64,000 nucleotides of DNA from positions 6,146,001 to 6,210,000 of the forward strand of contig OX392532.1 in NCBI GenBank assembly GCA_947623455.1, written 5' to 3'. This DNA comes from Mimachlamys varia (lineage: Eukaryota; Mollusca; Bivalvia; Pectinida; Pectinidae). A program made the position numbers and the translations under genes. This document shows positions 30,201 to 45,200 of the stretch, one piece after another. The number at the start of each line of letters is the position of its first letter. The first letter of the stretch is position 1. A model generated the notes under the pieces. The model saw only the letters and a list, made by a program, of their open reading frames with translations. It was not told the DNA's origin and did not search any database.

Positions 30201-33200
30201 AGCCAATCAGTGAGGCTCTTTTATCTAGCCAGCAATTTCAAATTTGAAAATTACATCAGTTTGATTAAACTAAATTCAAAATGGCTCTAAGTGAAATAAC
30301 GAATACCTTCAGTGGAAAAAAGTGAGAAAGCTTCTTAGTGATGGGTCTTTCAAGGAATATGCTTACAATACCTGTAGGAAGACTATTGAGCTGCATTTAC
30401 AGAACGACAATTTGAAGCTTCAGTTTGAAACAAAATTGGCTGCTGTAAAAGAATTGGTTGGAAAGAAAGCAAATCTTGCTTTTATTTTCGATAGAGTGCT
30501 AGATCTTTTCCTTTCAAGGAATCTGTCTAATCAATCTCATTCCCGGAGATCCAACAACAACAAACTGCAAATCAAGAACATATTGTGATGCCCGACAAAG
30601 TTGGAGACAATTTTGATGATGAATTGTTTATTTGAAATATTCAATCAGTTGTTGACTTTCCTGGGAAAATCGAGGACCATGCAAGACAGTGTATGTACCA
30701 ATTTAGAGTGAAGGACATTTCAAGGAGTGGACATGTTATCCATGTTGACTATTCCTGCTCTCAGGGACATAACCTGCGATGGACATCATCGGAATCTGTC
30801 AATGGCAATTTAGTTGTCAACCACAAAATAGTGATGGCTTACCTATGTAGTGGAATGATGCCATTACAGTATGAAAAATTCAGTAAATTTGCCAAATGTG
30901 GATTGACCAGCCAACACTTTCGTGCAAATGTGCTTCAGAGTATTGGAACTATAGTTAATTTGCTGAGAAAAACATCAGTGAATATGGCAAAAAATGAAGA
31001 GAAAAATGAAATTGAGGAGGAGGGCATATCCATAATGACTGATGCCCGTCATGCTTGTAGGAAGAATTCCTACCATACGGACCACGTTGCACTCGGCCAA
31101 AAAACACACAAAGTTGTTGACATTCAGACGAAAGCAGACGAAAGATGTTCCCAGAAACATAAGCAAGTTGGATGTACTCGGATGTATGAGAGTTTTGACG
31201 AGTGTGGGATACATGTAAGGAATCATGCACATGATCGTAACATGGCGGGGAATAAGATTGTGAAAGAACGTCCAAATACAACCAATACAAATGAACGATG
31301 GCATGCAGTCAAGCCAATTACAAAGGTGATGACCAAAATTGGAAAAGGTATGAAGAGGTCTATGGGGACAACATAGCACCCACAGTTGAGAGACAAGGGG
31401 GCAGAAATTAGGAACCATGTTTACTGGTCCATTGAAAATTGTGAGCAGAATGCTCAGAGGATGCGAGAGCTGATCGATGTTTGCATCTTTCATTTTCAAA
31501 ACGTGCACGATCACTGTGATTTGAACTCCAACTGTAGACGACAGGATCATGTACCTTCGTCAGCTGCCATCACTGATCAGGTTGCTGTCAACCTTCTTCA
31601 AAAAACTCTGCATGACCTGACAGTTTACAAAAACGCAGAAGATTACATGATGTCGAAGGACACATATTGAAAGCTTCAACAATACCTGCCTCATCTACCT
31701 GGATAAGAGGATTCATTATAAGAATATCATGTACCAGTTGAGAATCGATCTCGCTGTCTTAGACTGGAATGAACATGTGGGAAGAGGACATACGTCTATT
31801 AACAGGAATGTGTGTGTTCAGCACAATAGACGTCGGACAGGCAAAAAACCATATGTTTCTAAAACCTACAACTTTGTGGTTGATATTTGGGTTCATATGC
31901 TTGACTTCATGCGAGTCGAAAATGACCAGCCTGGAAATAATGCTAGTGATGAGGACGAGGAGGAGGAAATATGGTTGACAATAGTGCCGATAGCTACGAT
32001 AGTGACAGTGACTAACTAGATATACCAAGTCACTAGTGCTGTGCAAAAGTGTCGCAGTAACAGTATTTTGACACTTCTACAGTGTGAGAATTTTTACTTT
32101 GAAATGATACATTTTTAATCTATGTATTTTTTTTCATAAGCTTTTGATTATACAGTTACATTTGAAATACATATTGAGACTGTAGAATTATTCTTGTGAT
32201 TTTGACTTCAAATTTTAAAAATCTTGTGGAGACATACAAATGTGTATTGGGAAATTTATTCCAGTGATTGGTATTGTTGTTTAACTGGACAAAACCATTG
32301 TCTAATTCTTATTATGATTCTTTCTAAAAACAACCTGTTTATTCTTATCCCAAATTGCACTAGGCAAACGACCATCAAATTGAATATTTCGTTGGAAAGA
32401 AATTGAACATTTCTTAGACCTTCATTATTTTAATGTTTTCGAGAATGTGAAGCAACTAAATCCACTATAACAACTCGTCATAACTATTCTTTTTTTCATT
32501 GTTGTAAATAATTAATTGTTATGTATAAATCGTTTCATTGGTGTATACTTTTATGGAAACGTTTATATTTCAAATATTGAAATTTGCGTACCATGAGCAA
32601 ACTACAGACCACCACAAAGATCGGTCCTGTTGACATCTGGGTTGGACAGATTGTATTTTTGATTTACAAATTATACTATGATATGCCCAAAAAACATTTT
32701 TATTTTTATATATATTTCAAATTATAATTTCCAATTGTGATACAATTTTTCTGATGCAAAATGCTTGGAATATTCATAGTATGGAATGAATTAATGTACA
32801 GTAATTAATGTGTCAGTGATACTGATTATAAATTGTGTAAACCACATTTGGTATGAATTATATAAATAACTTTGTCTTATATTTTCATCAATTCTTCATT
32901 TAAATCTTAAAATTTGATTACTTCAAGCAATGCAATTTATTTAGTTTCTTGCGTTCAAATCTACCTGTGTAGCAAGACAGAGGTATTTGTAAACAAACAC
33001 ATTCATGGCTTATAGCTTGTCCCCACACTTCACTGTAGAGCACTGCAGGCACATGTGTGTATTTCCCCTTCAGTGTAAACTAGACCTTAGGGAGCTAGCG
33101 TTGTAGCTCTGCCTGGACAAAATTAATTGATACTGTCAATGGTCCAGATAACACCAAGATACTCCAATTGCACTGAATCTCGGCCTTTATCGTACCTGTT

Positions 33201-36200
33201 GGGGTGATGCTGAGCTGTATATCCTACCAATTTGTCACCTGATAACGATGTGAAATGATATTAGACTGCACCCATATTATAAGTCAGTCCCAGATCAGGC
33301 CTTGAGGTATGTACACGTCTATATATGTTAACCCTTGAGGACTAATACAACAGCACCTTATCATAAGTTTAGTAGAATCATTCTGAGAGATCAAAGAAGA
33401 TATTAACTTTAATTTTACCCCATTCATAATGGCGAATGTTTTTTGCAGAGTTTTCATATCAAATATTTACACCCTCCTATTATTAATGTGTGGTAAGTAT
33501 GTGGCCCTAGCAATCCATGCTGTAGATAAGCCCTGCCTCCCTCCTCCCCCTCCTTTATTGCTGTCCAGTGGGATTTTAAACTAGGTCGTCCTTTAACACA
33601 ACATTTTGAGTTTTGTAATTTGTATCTAAGAGACTTTGAGGGTAACACTTCGTAAGTAATATGCCTTTAGAACATTGAACGTCATTGTTTGACATGTACA
33701 GTGCATGACAAAATTAGAAAAATTGCCATCATATACAACCAGATTATAGGGCTATAATAATTTATCTCCAGACCTAAAATCCTATAGTTTACAAAGGGCT
33801 TGTGAGTCCAGACACTGATAATATCTATAAGCTGGTGGTTCTGCAGAACACAAGAGGAGGGGGGCATGTGGTGGTCAGCAGTGAAACCATCCCTCTTGTT
33901 TATTTATCAATTTCGTATGGTACAGTGTATAAAGTTTTATCAGTGATATTCTATCCCGTCTCAAGAAGCTGATAAGCTTAATGTCATGTCTTCTATGTGA
34001 ACTAGAGTATATAGCCTTGAAGAAGAGGCAATGTACATAGCACAGATTTTAGAAGTGGGTCATTTTGTATTTTGTATCAATGCAAGGAAATTTTGTGCTT
34101 CAATATGATCATTACCCACTGTCAAACTGCGAGAGACTACCAACTATTTTGATCAAGCCATGGAAGGAATTACTTAGGAACAGACACCACACCTAGTGAG
34201 TATAACGGGTACACGTGTACATGTCACAGCTGTGTTCCCATTTTCTACATGAGGTAAAATGAAATAAAATAGGATTATCTGTTTACTTTGTAGATAGCAA
34301 ACTCAAGTAGCATGAGTTGTAATTATTTATTGACATGCAAACGTTTCCAAACAATTGATGAATTCCTGCATTTCAGCCCACCATCATCATTGGCATATCA
34401 AATTGCCCTCTGTCCATCATGGTCAGTCCAAACAATTTTTTGTATAATTTCTTATTCTAGTCATCTTTTGATTTAGGGAATGATAAAAAAAAATGGCTGA
34501 CAGGTGGCAACCTGAGATTTTTTTTTCAAATTTCATCAGTAGATTGCCTCTTTGTCCCTGTATCAGAATAAAAACAATTGGCTGACCAGCGGTAATCTTA
34601 AATTTCGACAATGAAAGTTTCTTCTCGCTCTTTCAAGAATTTCTATTCTCACATTTTACTGAGAGATTCCTCTTAGCTGTACCCTTTTGATTATGGGACG
34701 GATCTTAAAACAAAATGGCCGACAGGTGGCCATCTTAGATTTTGACAAATGATCGTTATCACTATTTCTTGAGAAATACTTGATGTATCATCCTCCAAAT
34801 TCTTATAAATATGTAGCTGATCTAGACTGGGTTGATCGTCAGCGACAAGATAGCTCAATTGGTTGAGCATCCGTCTACAGTTCCGAAGGTCCTGTGTTCG
34901 AACCCAAGTCTAATAGTGTATTACTTTAATCGGAACGTTTCAGATGTCCTAACTTGGAAAAATCTAATAATGGAAAAAGAAATGACATTTCCAGAAATAA
35001 CCAAAACGGTTCTGTCATATAATCTGCAAAACGATGCGAGTAAATGTTTTTATTTACAAGTTTTTCACACTATGATGCCACTAGGAGTCTGTAATGATAT
35101 ATTTTACTAATGAAATGCAGTGTAACTGGTTACAGTTTTGTCTATTTACAATTTATTGAACATCTGAAACGAAAACCTTTTACAGACCGCCATATTGGAT
35201 CCAACTTGGAACAACCGAAACATTCCGCTGAATGGAACATGCTATAACTGTGTTTTTTTCGTATCCTGTTACAAATTGTTAGGTTTCCCTTGGCTTTCTT
35301 GTGCTCTGTCTTGTATGTTGTGCTTAATAAACTTTCATGTTTTTAATTGTTTTCTTGAAAAAGTGGTCGATCACCCTGATCATTTAAATAATTTCTTTTA
35401 TGATCTCCCAACGCTTTGTTGTTATTACATCTTTGCCCATGTATACATGACCACAACAACAAGGTTTGTGTCACATGTCCCCATTTTGATATACAATATA
35501 GCACATATTGTATCCAGACTCTGTATTTAGGTAATTACTGTCCACTTTTCACTCATTATCTTTTAAATAACACTCTCCAGCCATTCTCATATTTATGCAG
35601 CCGGTCAGCGCAGACACTCCTATCTGATCAAATTTATCCTTAATCCCAGCAGACTCTCTAGCTGTCCCACAATCTTATTATTTCCCACCCCATACATTTT
35701 CACCAAGATTGCACCCCTTCATAATGTAAATCCTCATATGTATCCAGGCCTACATGCAAACAATAGCAGCTCTTATACTGATCTAGAGAACACCTAGGTC
35801 TGAAGCATTATTAGCTTCATAGTTATACAGATATTAGTGATTTATTATAGTTAATACACTACTACAAGTTATGATTTCACAGTAAATGACATGTAGGAAT
35901 CATTATTCAAAAGGATTATAGGATTTTTAAATAACAGTGACATTAGTGAAAAAAATGAAACGAAAATGAAATGAAGCTTACAATCATATTTAATCTGTAA
36001 TTATAGGAGTTTGCTTAGTAGTGTTGCCAGCTAGGTATGTATATATATGGCAGATATAGGAGGATAATTAAAGGTACAAAATATATATATAAACATATTC
36101 ATTAAATAGTTGAGAAGTTATATGCCAGACACTAACTTTTAAGATATTTGTCTTTTGAACATATTATATAAGTGGCTAGGACAAATCTTTAGGAGGGGGA

Positions 36201-39200
36201 GTTATAATGTGCAGGTTGGCAGCAATAGAAACAGCCTCAGTTAGCTACTGTGTTTGACTGTTTGTAATATTCAGGGTACCCTCAGAGGCAAATGACAGTA
36301 GTTACTCGGGGTCTGATAGTGTCTGATGTCTGTGAGCTCACAATTACCATGTACAACAAGGAGACATTTCCCCCAATTAATGTAGATGAGAGGAGGGACT
36401 CAAATTGGTTAAATTGTTTAAAATCTCAACAACCTTCTTTTGACCCAGATGATGTGCTGGAATCAAATCATCTTCATACGTCGATTGGTTTTAAGGTGTT
36501 TTATCAAAATTGTGAATTTCATGTCCTCTGTAATTCACATTCCCTAGTGGGGAAGGGGCAAAATTTACTATATTAGTTTATTCAACAAAATGATTTTTTT
36601 GTAAAATTTGTGAAATGTAAACTTTATTTTTTCACAACAATTATAAAGAGGTTACCTTACCTAGACCACTCTTGTTGGCTCAGATATTAGCACAAGCCAC
36701 AAGGGCTCTTTATAGTGGAAGGACAGCGAAGTTCATTGAGAAAACCTATGGATCCAGCAGGTTACCCCATACCCTTTCATGTCCGATCAGAGAATCCAAC
36801 CCACAAACCACTGTGCTAGTACCCCATCACCCTATAAATGATATTTTTGGATTTTTTTTTCATTCTCAGCTAAATATCATTCAATTTTTGCATGTACATA
36901 TGTAGTAGTATAATGATTAGCAATATGTACTATTAACAATGATGGGGTCATAAAACAAAATCTGAACACAGTTTTATCTTGAATAAATGCATATCCAAAG
37001 GTTCACATCATATTTTTATATATACTGTTTAAGTGTAATTAATATAACAATAATAATATTGTCAATTTTCAGCTTAATCAGACAACATTTTAATTTTGAC
37101 CAATCAGAAACCTGCTTTGTTTTCCCATATGTAACAGTTTCAGAAACAACTGATCTGTGGTGTCATTGAAATCCATTCAGCAGTTCTTGAGGACACTTTT
37201 TTACACAATCTGTAGAGGGACCGTCATGTACAGCTGACAAACAAGCTCATTTAAGTACACATACAAATTACGTTAAAATAAAAATTATTTATTTGCATTT
37301 TCAGCACAGTAATGTAAAAAAAACTTTAACCTTGGATTTGAGCCTTGGAAAGTTAAAAAAAACTTGTTTATCTTTTTTTTTTGGAAAAAAAATCCTCTTT
37401 CATTCCATATATTACATTCTTGTGTCCCTTAATTAAAGTCCAAAATACCAAATTACAACTTTATAGTACAAATATTGAATGATTTACAGAATGTTTCCAA
37501 ACTTTGTCAACAAATTTTAACATTGGCTATGTTGACACGGGTTGACAACATAAGCCCCTCTTTTTTCGAATAGACAAGGTAAAAAAATCATAATCAGGGC
37601 AATATATTGCATTTCAAATCTTGATAGAAAAAAATATAAATCTGTTATAATGTACAAGACAGAACACAAGTTCTACTAGTCATTACAATTTATGTAATTT
37701 CTATTGAATGCCCAAAATTATCTTTGTACAGGTTCATCTTTCATTTCTGATGGTCGGCCATATTTTAAGCGACTATAGATGCTACATTTAGCAAAATAAC
37801 AGACACCTTGAATTATAACTGATGCAACTTTTAGACTTATACATGTAACCTGAAGAAAAGGAAATCATAAGCGTTTCCAACATCAAAAATTTGATGACCC
37901 CAAATCTGAACAACATCTAGAAGCATACCAGGCCTCTTCATTTTCAATTTCAAAGGGACCTTTTTTGGTCTCTTTACAAGAGAAAGGAATTGGATGCATG
38001 GAAGCCTCTAGCCTGTGTGCTAAAACAACATCTTGCAGGAAAGTCTGGTTCAGTGGCTACACATTTTGGGAATATACACCTTCCACACTGACAATGTCTT
38101 TTTACTGATCAGATTAGTCATTCAGAGATGAAATGCTGGAAACAGTTCAGATAACTCGCATAGTATCAACAAGATTGACATATATATATACATTTGGAAG
38201 ATAAGGATATTGAGGAAATCCAAAAATTGATAAGCTAGGACTAACAACATCCAAAGGTATATAAAATATATACATATCAAAATTATAAGTTCATGCAATT
38301 ACATGTCTAACCTGTGTTACTCTTTATGTAATTGCTAATGGTAAGAATTTGTATTACTGTCTATTGTGAATCTTGATCATAGCTAAATACAAATATGTCA
38401 ATGTTTTGACATCAGTGTTTCAGTAAAAATCAAATTGAGTATTAAGCTAGTGACAGCTTATAACCTATGTGTTTTCTCAATCATATCATCATTTTTGGGT
38501 ACATTCTGCAAGTTTGTGTGTTACAAAGAAAATAGGATGGCGATCACAATATGTAAGCATACACGTATATGCCATATTCATACTGCACTAAAACACAATA
38601 GTACTAAAAAGCTTTGTCAAAGATAACGTAACACACACACAACAATATCTTGTATTAGGTTCCCAACAACGTACATGTATGATGTTCTGAAGTCCTAAGA
38701 AAGTTTGAATATTCTCCTCTTAATTCATTTGCATAACAGTATAAATATATATCATGTTAAACATGCAACATTTAATCAAAACTTTGTAATGCTGTGCTTA
38801 TTTTGTTCATGCATTGCTAGGTGTTATTTACCCAGTAAACACTTACGTTTAAACTAAAGTCTGATTTCATTTTTACAGATACATAAAAGAATACCTAACA
38901 GCCCTAACAACAGAAATGCATGATTTCGGCAATGCTGAATGATTGACAGTGAAATGAAGTAGCAATTAGAAGACCAATTGCAAATTAAAGTGCCTTCAAG
39001 AGTTGCAATGCACATTTTGGTGTACATAACTGTTTCCTTTGCCTCAGCAATTCCTTTACTATATTCCATTTTAATGGCTGGTTAGGCCTATAGAGGTGTC
39101 GCATGTGCTTTCATATCAACAATGAGAGCCAGTCAGACTAGTTAAATGCCTTTTATACCCAAGGAAGCAGAGGAACTCACAACATTTATAATAATATGTA

Positions 39201-42200
39201 TCATGTCTTTTTACGGAATTAATTACAAGGTTGGTATCACAGTAGAAAATGTTAATACGAAAGTTCTTATTTTCATTTATTTTACGTCAGCTCAGAAATA
39301 CAAACAGTTTTAAGATGTGATTATTTTAAATGTGTTATGGAACATTCCCATCTTAGATTTGTCTCAGAAAAACTGGACTTTCGATAGTATTCCAGTGTCG
39401 GTCTCTGCGTGGGATAATTCATATTTTTTCCACTGAATACAAAATATATGTATATTGGGCGTAATAATGTACATAGCAATGTACATTTAATTATTATCTG
39501 AGATAATTTGACAGGGTTTATAATATTATAATTGCATGTACCGATTGTCTTTTTACCTCCACTTGCCGCGCATCCCTTTGATATCACAGGTAAGTCATTT
39601 CACACCTGTGATGACCTCGGGGGGGGGTATTTGCATTAGGTAACTAGCAAAGATGAAGATGAAGAATTTATGAAATATCTCAAAGCTCACATTAATGTTA
39701 ATATTAAAAAAAAGTTTATTAATGTAACTCGGATATAGACACTCTGGACGTTCCGATCGCCCCCCCCCCTCCCCACCAAAAAATAAATAAATAAAAGAAT
39801 TCCTTAAAAGTTATAATTCGGTTATTTGCTTTCTATAACCCACATATAAACATACAACCAAGGACCTAGATAGCAAAATCCAGTCCAGTTCCGTGATACA
39901 ACTGAACACTTAATAAATTTAAATAATGTTGGATTTACATTCCATCTTCTTTTCGGATTCACAGAACAAGTAAAAATTAGGCCCCGATTACATACATGTT
40001 CTACAAGTACCGTAAAATGCGAAAATAATTTGGAGATAAACATTAATTCTTGTTATTTTCGTCAAATTGGTATACATATAAATTTGGTTGCCTGGTGTAC
40101 ATTGTACATATGTATCGTTTTTATGACTCTGGTACAGGTTTCGTCGTCCTGACTGATGTCAGTATATATGTAGCAGTATAAAGGTAAAATGTTACCATCC
40201 ACTTGTCTTATCGAGGTGAATTCACTGACCAATCAACTAATTAGTGTCACGTTTGTGTTAGATCACTAATCCCTTGTGAATGGCACGCCCATGATTTGTA
40301 ATGTTTCGACAGGGTGTCCATCTCTTGACTACTGTATTCTTCGGGATGACGAACGAAATTAGCATTCAAATGCCCCACAAAACACCATTTTTGCCAATAC
40401 AAATTAAAAGTATGCATGAACTTTCGTTTTAAAAAGTATATTGTACGTATATGCATAATTTAGAGGTCGGCGAAAATGACCTTATAATTGTGTCTACACA
40501 AAGTAACCAGACCACGCTTGCAAGCAAAGATTGGGTGTTTGAATATGGTTTTAAAACATGACTTTTACCAAACATAAAATTTTCACTTTTCGTTGCACAA
40601 ATCCTTTAAGGAAATAAAATTTTCGGGAACGATCCCAAAAATCACATTTTCACTGTACCACAGTTTTTTTCAGATATTTGGGATCAATCCCGAAAACAGA
40701 CTTTTTGCTTATTTTTGGGATCGATCCCGAAAATCATATTCTTATTGTTGCACAGTTTTTTCTTCAGAATAATTTTCGGGATCAATCCCAAAAAAGCACT
40801 TCTTCCTTATTTTTGGGATCGATCCCGAAAATCATATTCTTATTGTTGCACAGTTTTTTCTTCAGAATAATTTTCGGGATCAATCCCAAAAAAGCACTTC
40901 TTCCTTATTTTTGGGATCGATCCCGAAAATCATATTCTTATTGTAGCACAGTTTTTTTTCAGAATAATTTTCGGGATCGATCCCAAGAAAGGACTTCTTG
41001 CAAATTTTTGGGATCGATCCCGAAAATCATATTCTTATAGTAGCACAGTTTTTGTATAAATGTTCGGGATCGATCCCGAAAATCAGCAAGAAATTCCAAC
41101 AAACAGTGTTTTATTTTTGAAATCAAAAGGATATATCAGAAAATACCATTGTATCAATTGATCATTGTGTGATTAAATGGCTTTATGCATCAGCATTTTT
41201 GTAATCATACTTGAGTGAATTACTGAAAACACACGTCAAAAAGAGGAATGCCATAAATTTTTCCTCTTCTGGAATATATTCGGTTATAATAGCTAATTTT
41301 ACAACAATTTTCATTGGAAGTGTATATATATATTTTTAATGCATCTGGTTTACTCAACATCCTTCTGACTAGGTGAGCTAATAAGCGTGGGCAGAGCTAA
41401 CAACGATTTTTGCAACTTTTATGCTGTTACATTTATTGAACCATTCTCATGTTTATTAGTTTTGAAATGAAATCTGTGTCTGAAGATGGCACTATAATGA
41501 ATGAAATAGTTACGAACATTTCACATAAAGATACTGTAAATATAAGGATAAACTTTCCATTTTTTTTAGGTTATTGGGGGATAACTACAATGGAACACGG
41601 GTATATGTAGTTATCCCCCGATAACCTAAACAAAATAGAAGGTTAATCTTTAAATAAACCTGGAACACTTATATACCAGGTAATCCTAATTATTCGTGTG
41701 TATATCAGATAATCCAAAATACTTGAGTACTTTAAGATAATTAATCAGAGATACTCATGCACCAGAGAATTCGGAATGTACCAGAAAAACAGATTCTTAG
41801 AACTTATACTTAAAGATAATTTTTGTGATTTAAATTTCTGCATTGTTTAACTTAAGATTTTGTTCTTTCACATTTTGCCGATAATGTGAGTGCTACATTT
41901 TCAATCACAGCACTTACTCAAATTTCTTGTTATCACCATCGTCAATATCAGTTGCCGTGAAATTAGCGATGACTGTGTTCTGGTCAATGCCTTCGGAGAA
42001 ATTGCCTCCTTGAAGAACATGGATATCCGTGATGTTTGGGGCGTTATCATTTACATCCTCTACGGTTACCTGGACGTAACAGACATCGGAGAACTTCCCG
42101 TCAGTAACGGTCACCGAGACATTGAAGAAATCCTCGCCAACATCGTAGTCAGGGCTCTGGAATGATAGAACAGCCATGTAGATTGATAAGACTCGCCTGT

Positions 42201-45200
42201 GCTCCACTCCAACAGTCAATTCAAAAGTCAAGTTTAAGTGGCCTAGCATCCAACATTTTCAGAAAATCTAACTTCAAGGTGATGGAAATATTAACAAAGT
42301 CAATGGACCATGAGAGGAAGGTTGCATCCAGGACTTAATGCATGAATGAAGATTAACTATCTAAGATGTGTATGGTCCCAGTTCGGTTGCTCTAGCACTT
42401 ATACTTTAGATGAATGAAGATGAACTATCTAAGATGTGTATGGTCCCAGTTAGGTTGGTCTAGCGCTTATACATTTAGTGAAACTAACTTAATGTAGAAA
42501 CTAATGTTGATGAAAAAGCAACAACTTAGTCTCAATTTCTCAACATCAAGGCAGTGAGACAAAAAAGTGAAGGGGAGTCTTTTAAAGATAAACTTCGAAC
42601 TCACTCAAATCTGCTTAAGTGTTGACAAAGGATGGAGTGAGGCTATTATAAATAGTATCTATCATTAACTATATCATATTACAGTAAAACCCCACTTACT
42701 CCAACCCGTCTACATTATCTAGGTTTCTCATAAATTAAATAAAGCAGTATCTATATACACAGCCTGGTAAGGTACTGAATGGACACCACGGTATCTAACA
42801 GGTGTTAGCTGTGACAAGTAGACATGTGTTACTTACTGAACGGACACCAAGGTATCTAACAGGTGTTAGCTGTGACAAGTGGACACGTGTGTTACTTACC
42901 GAATGGACACTAAGATAACCCACAGCATTTTCCTGATTCATGGCAAAGTGTTGGAAATCTGTTTCAGAAACACTGTAGGATAGAATGGCTGAAACATCCT
43001 CGTCATAGGCGTAGATCGCGACAAAGTTTCCCATCATGTTCTCAAGAATTGTAACAGACTGTAGGCTGTTGTTACATTTAGGCTGGTGGTCGTTGATGTC
43101 AATAACGTAGATGGTGGCCGTGCCAGTTGTAGTTCTAGCAGTCACACCAGTGGCGCCATCTTGAGCAGTAACGAGTACCGTAAACTTGTCATTTGTCTCG
43201 CGGTCAATAATTGCCATGGTATTAATCTGACCGTTTTGGCGGTTAGGGAGTATAAAGACAGGGTTGTTGACGGCAACCAAAGCGTAGGAAACCTCTCCAT
43301 TAGGTCCCTGGTCAATATCCAGTGCCTCCACTTTCATCACACTGGTACCTGGAACATGACATTATACCTTTTCATATAACACATTGGTATATAACACAAT
43401 AGAGTGATAACACACTGGAAATATAACACACTGGATATATAACACACTGGATATATAACACACTAGAGTGATAACACACTGGATATATAACACACTGGAT
43501 ATATACCACACTGGATATATACCACACTGTATATATAACACACTAGAGTGATAACACACTGGATATATAACACACTGTATAATTATATAACACACTGGAT
43601 ATATACCACACTGGATATATAACACACTAGAGTGATAACACACTGGATATATAACACACTGGATATATAACACACTGTATATATAACACACTGGGGTGAT
43701 AATACACTGTAGATATAACACACACTGTATATATAACACACACTGGATATATAACACACACTGTATATATAACACACACTGTATATATAACACACACTGG
43801 ATATATACCACACTGGATATAAAACACACACTGGATATATACCACACTGGATATATAACACATTGGATATATACCACACTGGAGTGATAATACACTGGAT
43901 ATATTATACACTGGATATATTATACACTGGATATATACCACATTGGATATATACCACACTGGAGTGATAAAACACTGGATATATACCACACACTTCATAT
44001 ATACCACACACTGGATATATACCACACTGGATATAAAACACACACTGGGTATATAACACACTGGAGTGATAACACACTGGATATATAACACACACTGGAT
44101 ATATAATACACTGGAGTGATAATACACTGGATATATAACACACTGGATATATACCACATACTGGATATATACCACACTGGATATAAAACACACATTGGAT
44201 ATATAATACACTGGATATATTATACACTGGGTATATAACACACTGGATATATAACACATTGGTTATACACCACACTGGAGTGATAATACACTGGATATAT
44301 AACACACTGGATATATACCACACTGGATATAAAACACACACTGGATATATACCACACTGGAGTGATAATACACTGGATATACAAGAGGCCCAATGGGCCT
44401 GCATCGCTCACCTGGTATCAATTTCAGACTTATATTATAGTGTAACCCTAGAGTCCCTTAAAATCTTTTAATGTAAGACATTTAGAAGAACATCTTAAGA
44501 TTTAAACATATTTTACCTCTGTGACCTTATAAGACAACATAATTTTCATTTTCAAATTTTGTTTGGCTTCATCCCAGGACGCTACCAGCCAAATATCATG
44601 TCTCTAGGCAAATAAAGATCAAGGTCATTTCTTGTCGTAGACTTTGTCGGGCGTCATCCAAGGAACCTTTCAGCCAAATATCATGCTTCAAGGGCTTTTG
44701 ATATTTCAGAAGAAGTCATTTAAAGGTTTTAACAGATTTGACCCCTGTGACCTTGAATATAGGTCGAATTCATTTCTTTTCGCAAACTTTGTTGGGCTTC
44801 ATCCAAGGAACCTTTCAGCCAAATATCATACTTCCAGGGCTTTTGGTATTTCAGAAGAAGTCATTTGAAGGTTTTAACAGATTTGACCCCTGTGACCTTG
44901 AATATAGGTCGAGGTCATTTCTTTTCACAAACTTTGTCGGGCTTCATCCAAGGAACCTTTCAGCCAAATATCATGCTTCTAGGGCTTTTGGTATTTCAGA
45001 AGAAGTCGTTTGAAGGTTTTAACAGATTTGACCCTTGTGACCTTGAATATAGGTCAAGGTCATAACAAGTGGTTATTAAGAAGAAGTCAATTGTTGACGG
45101 ACGGACGACGGACGACGGACGGACGCCACGGTATGGCATAAGCTCACCCTGGTCCTTTGGACCAGGTGAGCTAATTAAAAGTGTGTCGCAAACCCCAGGG

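Larger units (their letters stand above)
16843..41279. mobile_element. 24.4-kb TIR-bounded insertion in a CadN intron
   Basis: The outer ~215 bp at 16843-17060 and 41064-41279 are inverted copies at roughly 90% or better by eye (shared stretches include attccagaagaggaaaaatt and caatggtattttctgatata). Both continue inward into inverted copies of the same palindrome-rich subterminal array. Homology stops abruptly at the outer edges and neither cluster has a second terminus facing inward, so one large element fits better than two separate insertions. The interior has a dead transposase-like gene near its middle and many nested repeats. No target-site duplication could be identified, and superfamily is not assigned. 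Confidence 0.75.

Noticed and set aside
30955..31550. Minus-strand frames of 111 and 191 codons
   Set aside because: They overlap the recognisable plus-strand transposase fragments and show no motif of their own.
35195..35530. 111-codon plus frame in the large insertion
   Set aside because: Cys- and aromatic-rich by chance, with no domain, no splice context and no repeat of it elsewhere in the window.
40678..41040. 120-codon plus-strand frame with 'GSIPKIIFL' repeats, and mirror frames at 17078-17592
   Set aside because: Translation of the palindrome-rich terminal inverted repeats of the large element.
16843..41279. Polinton/Maverick assignment
   Set aside because: Size and TIR length fit, but no polymerase B, integrase, ATPase or protease was seen in the interior.
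43362..44411. Overlapping minus-strand open frames with 'YISSVLYIQCVI' repeats
   Set aside because: They are translations of the 'cactggatatat' minisatellite in several frames at once, with no domain or splice context.
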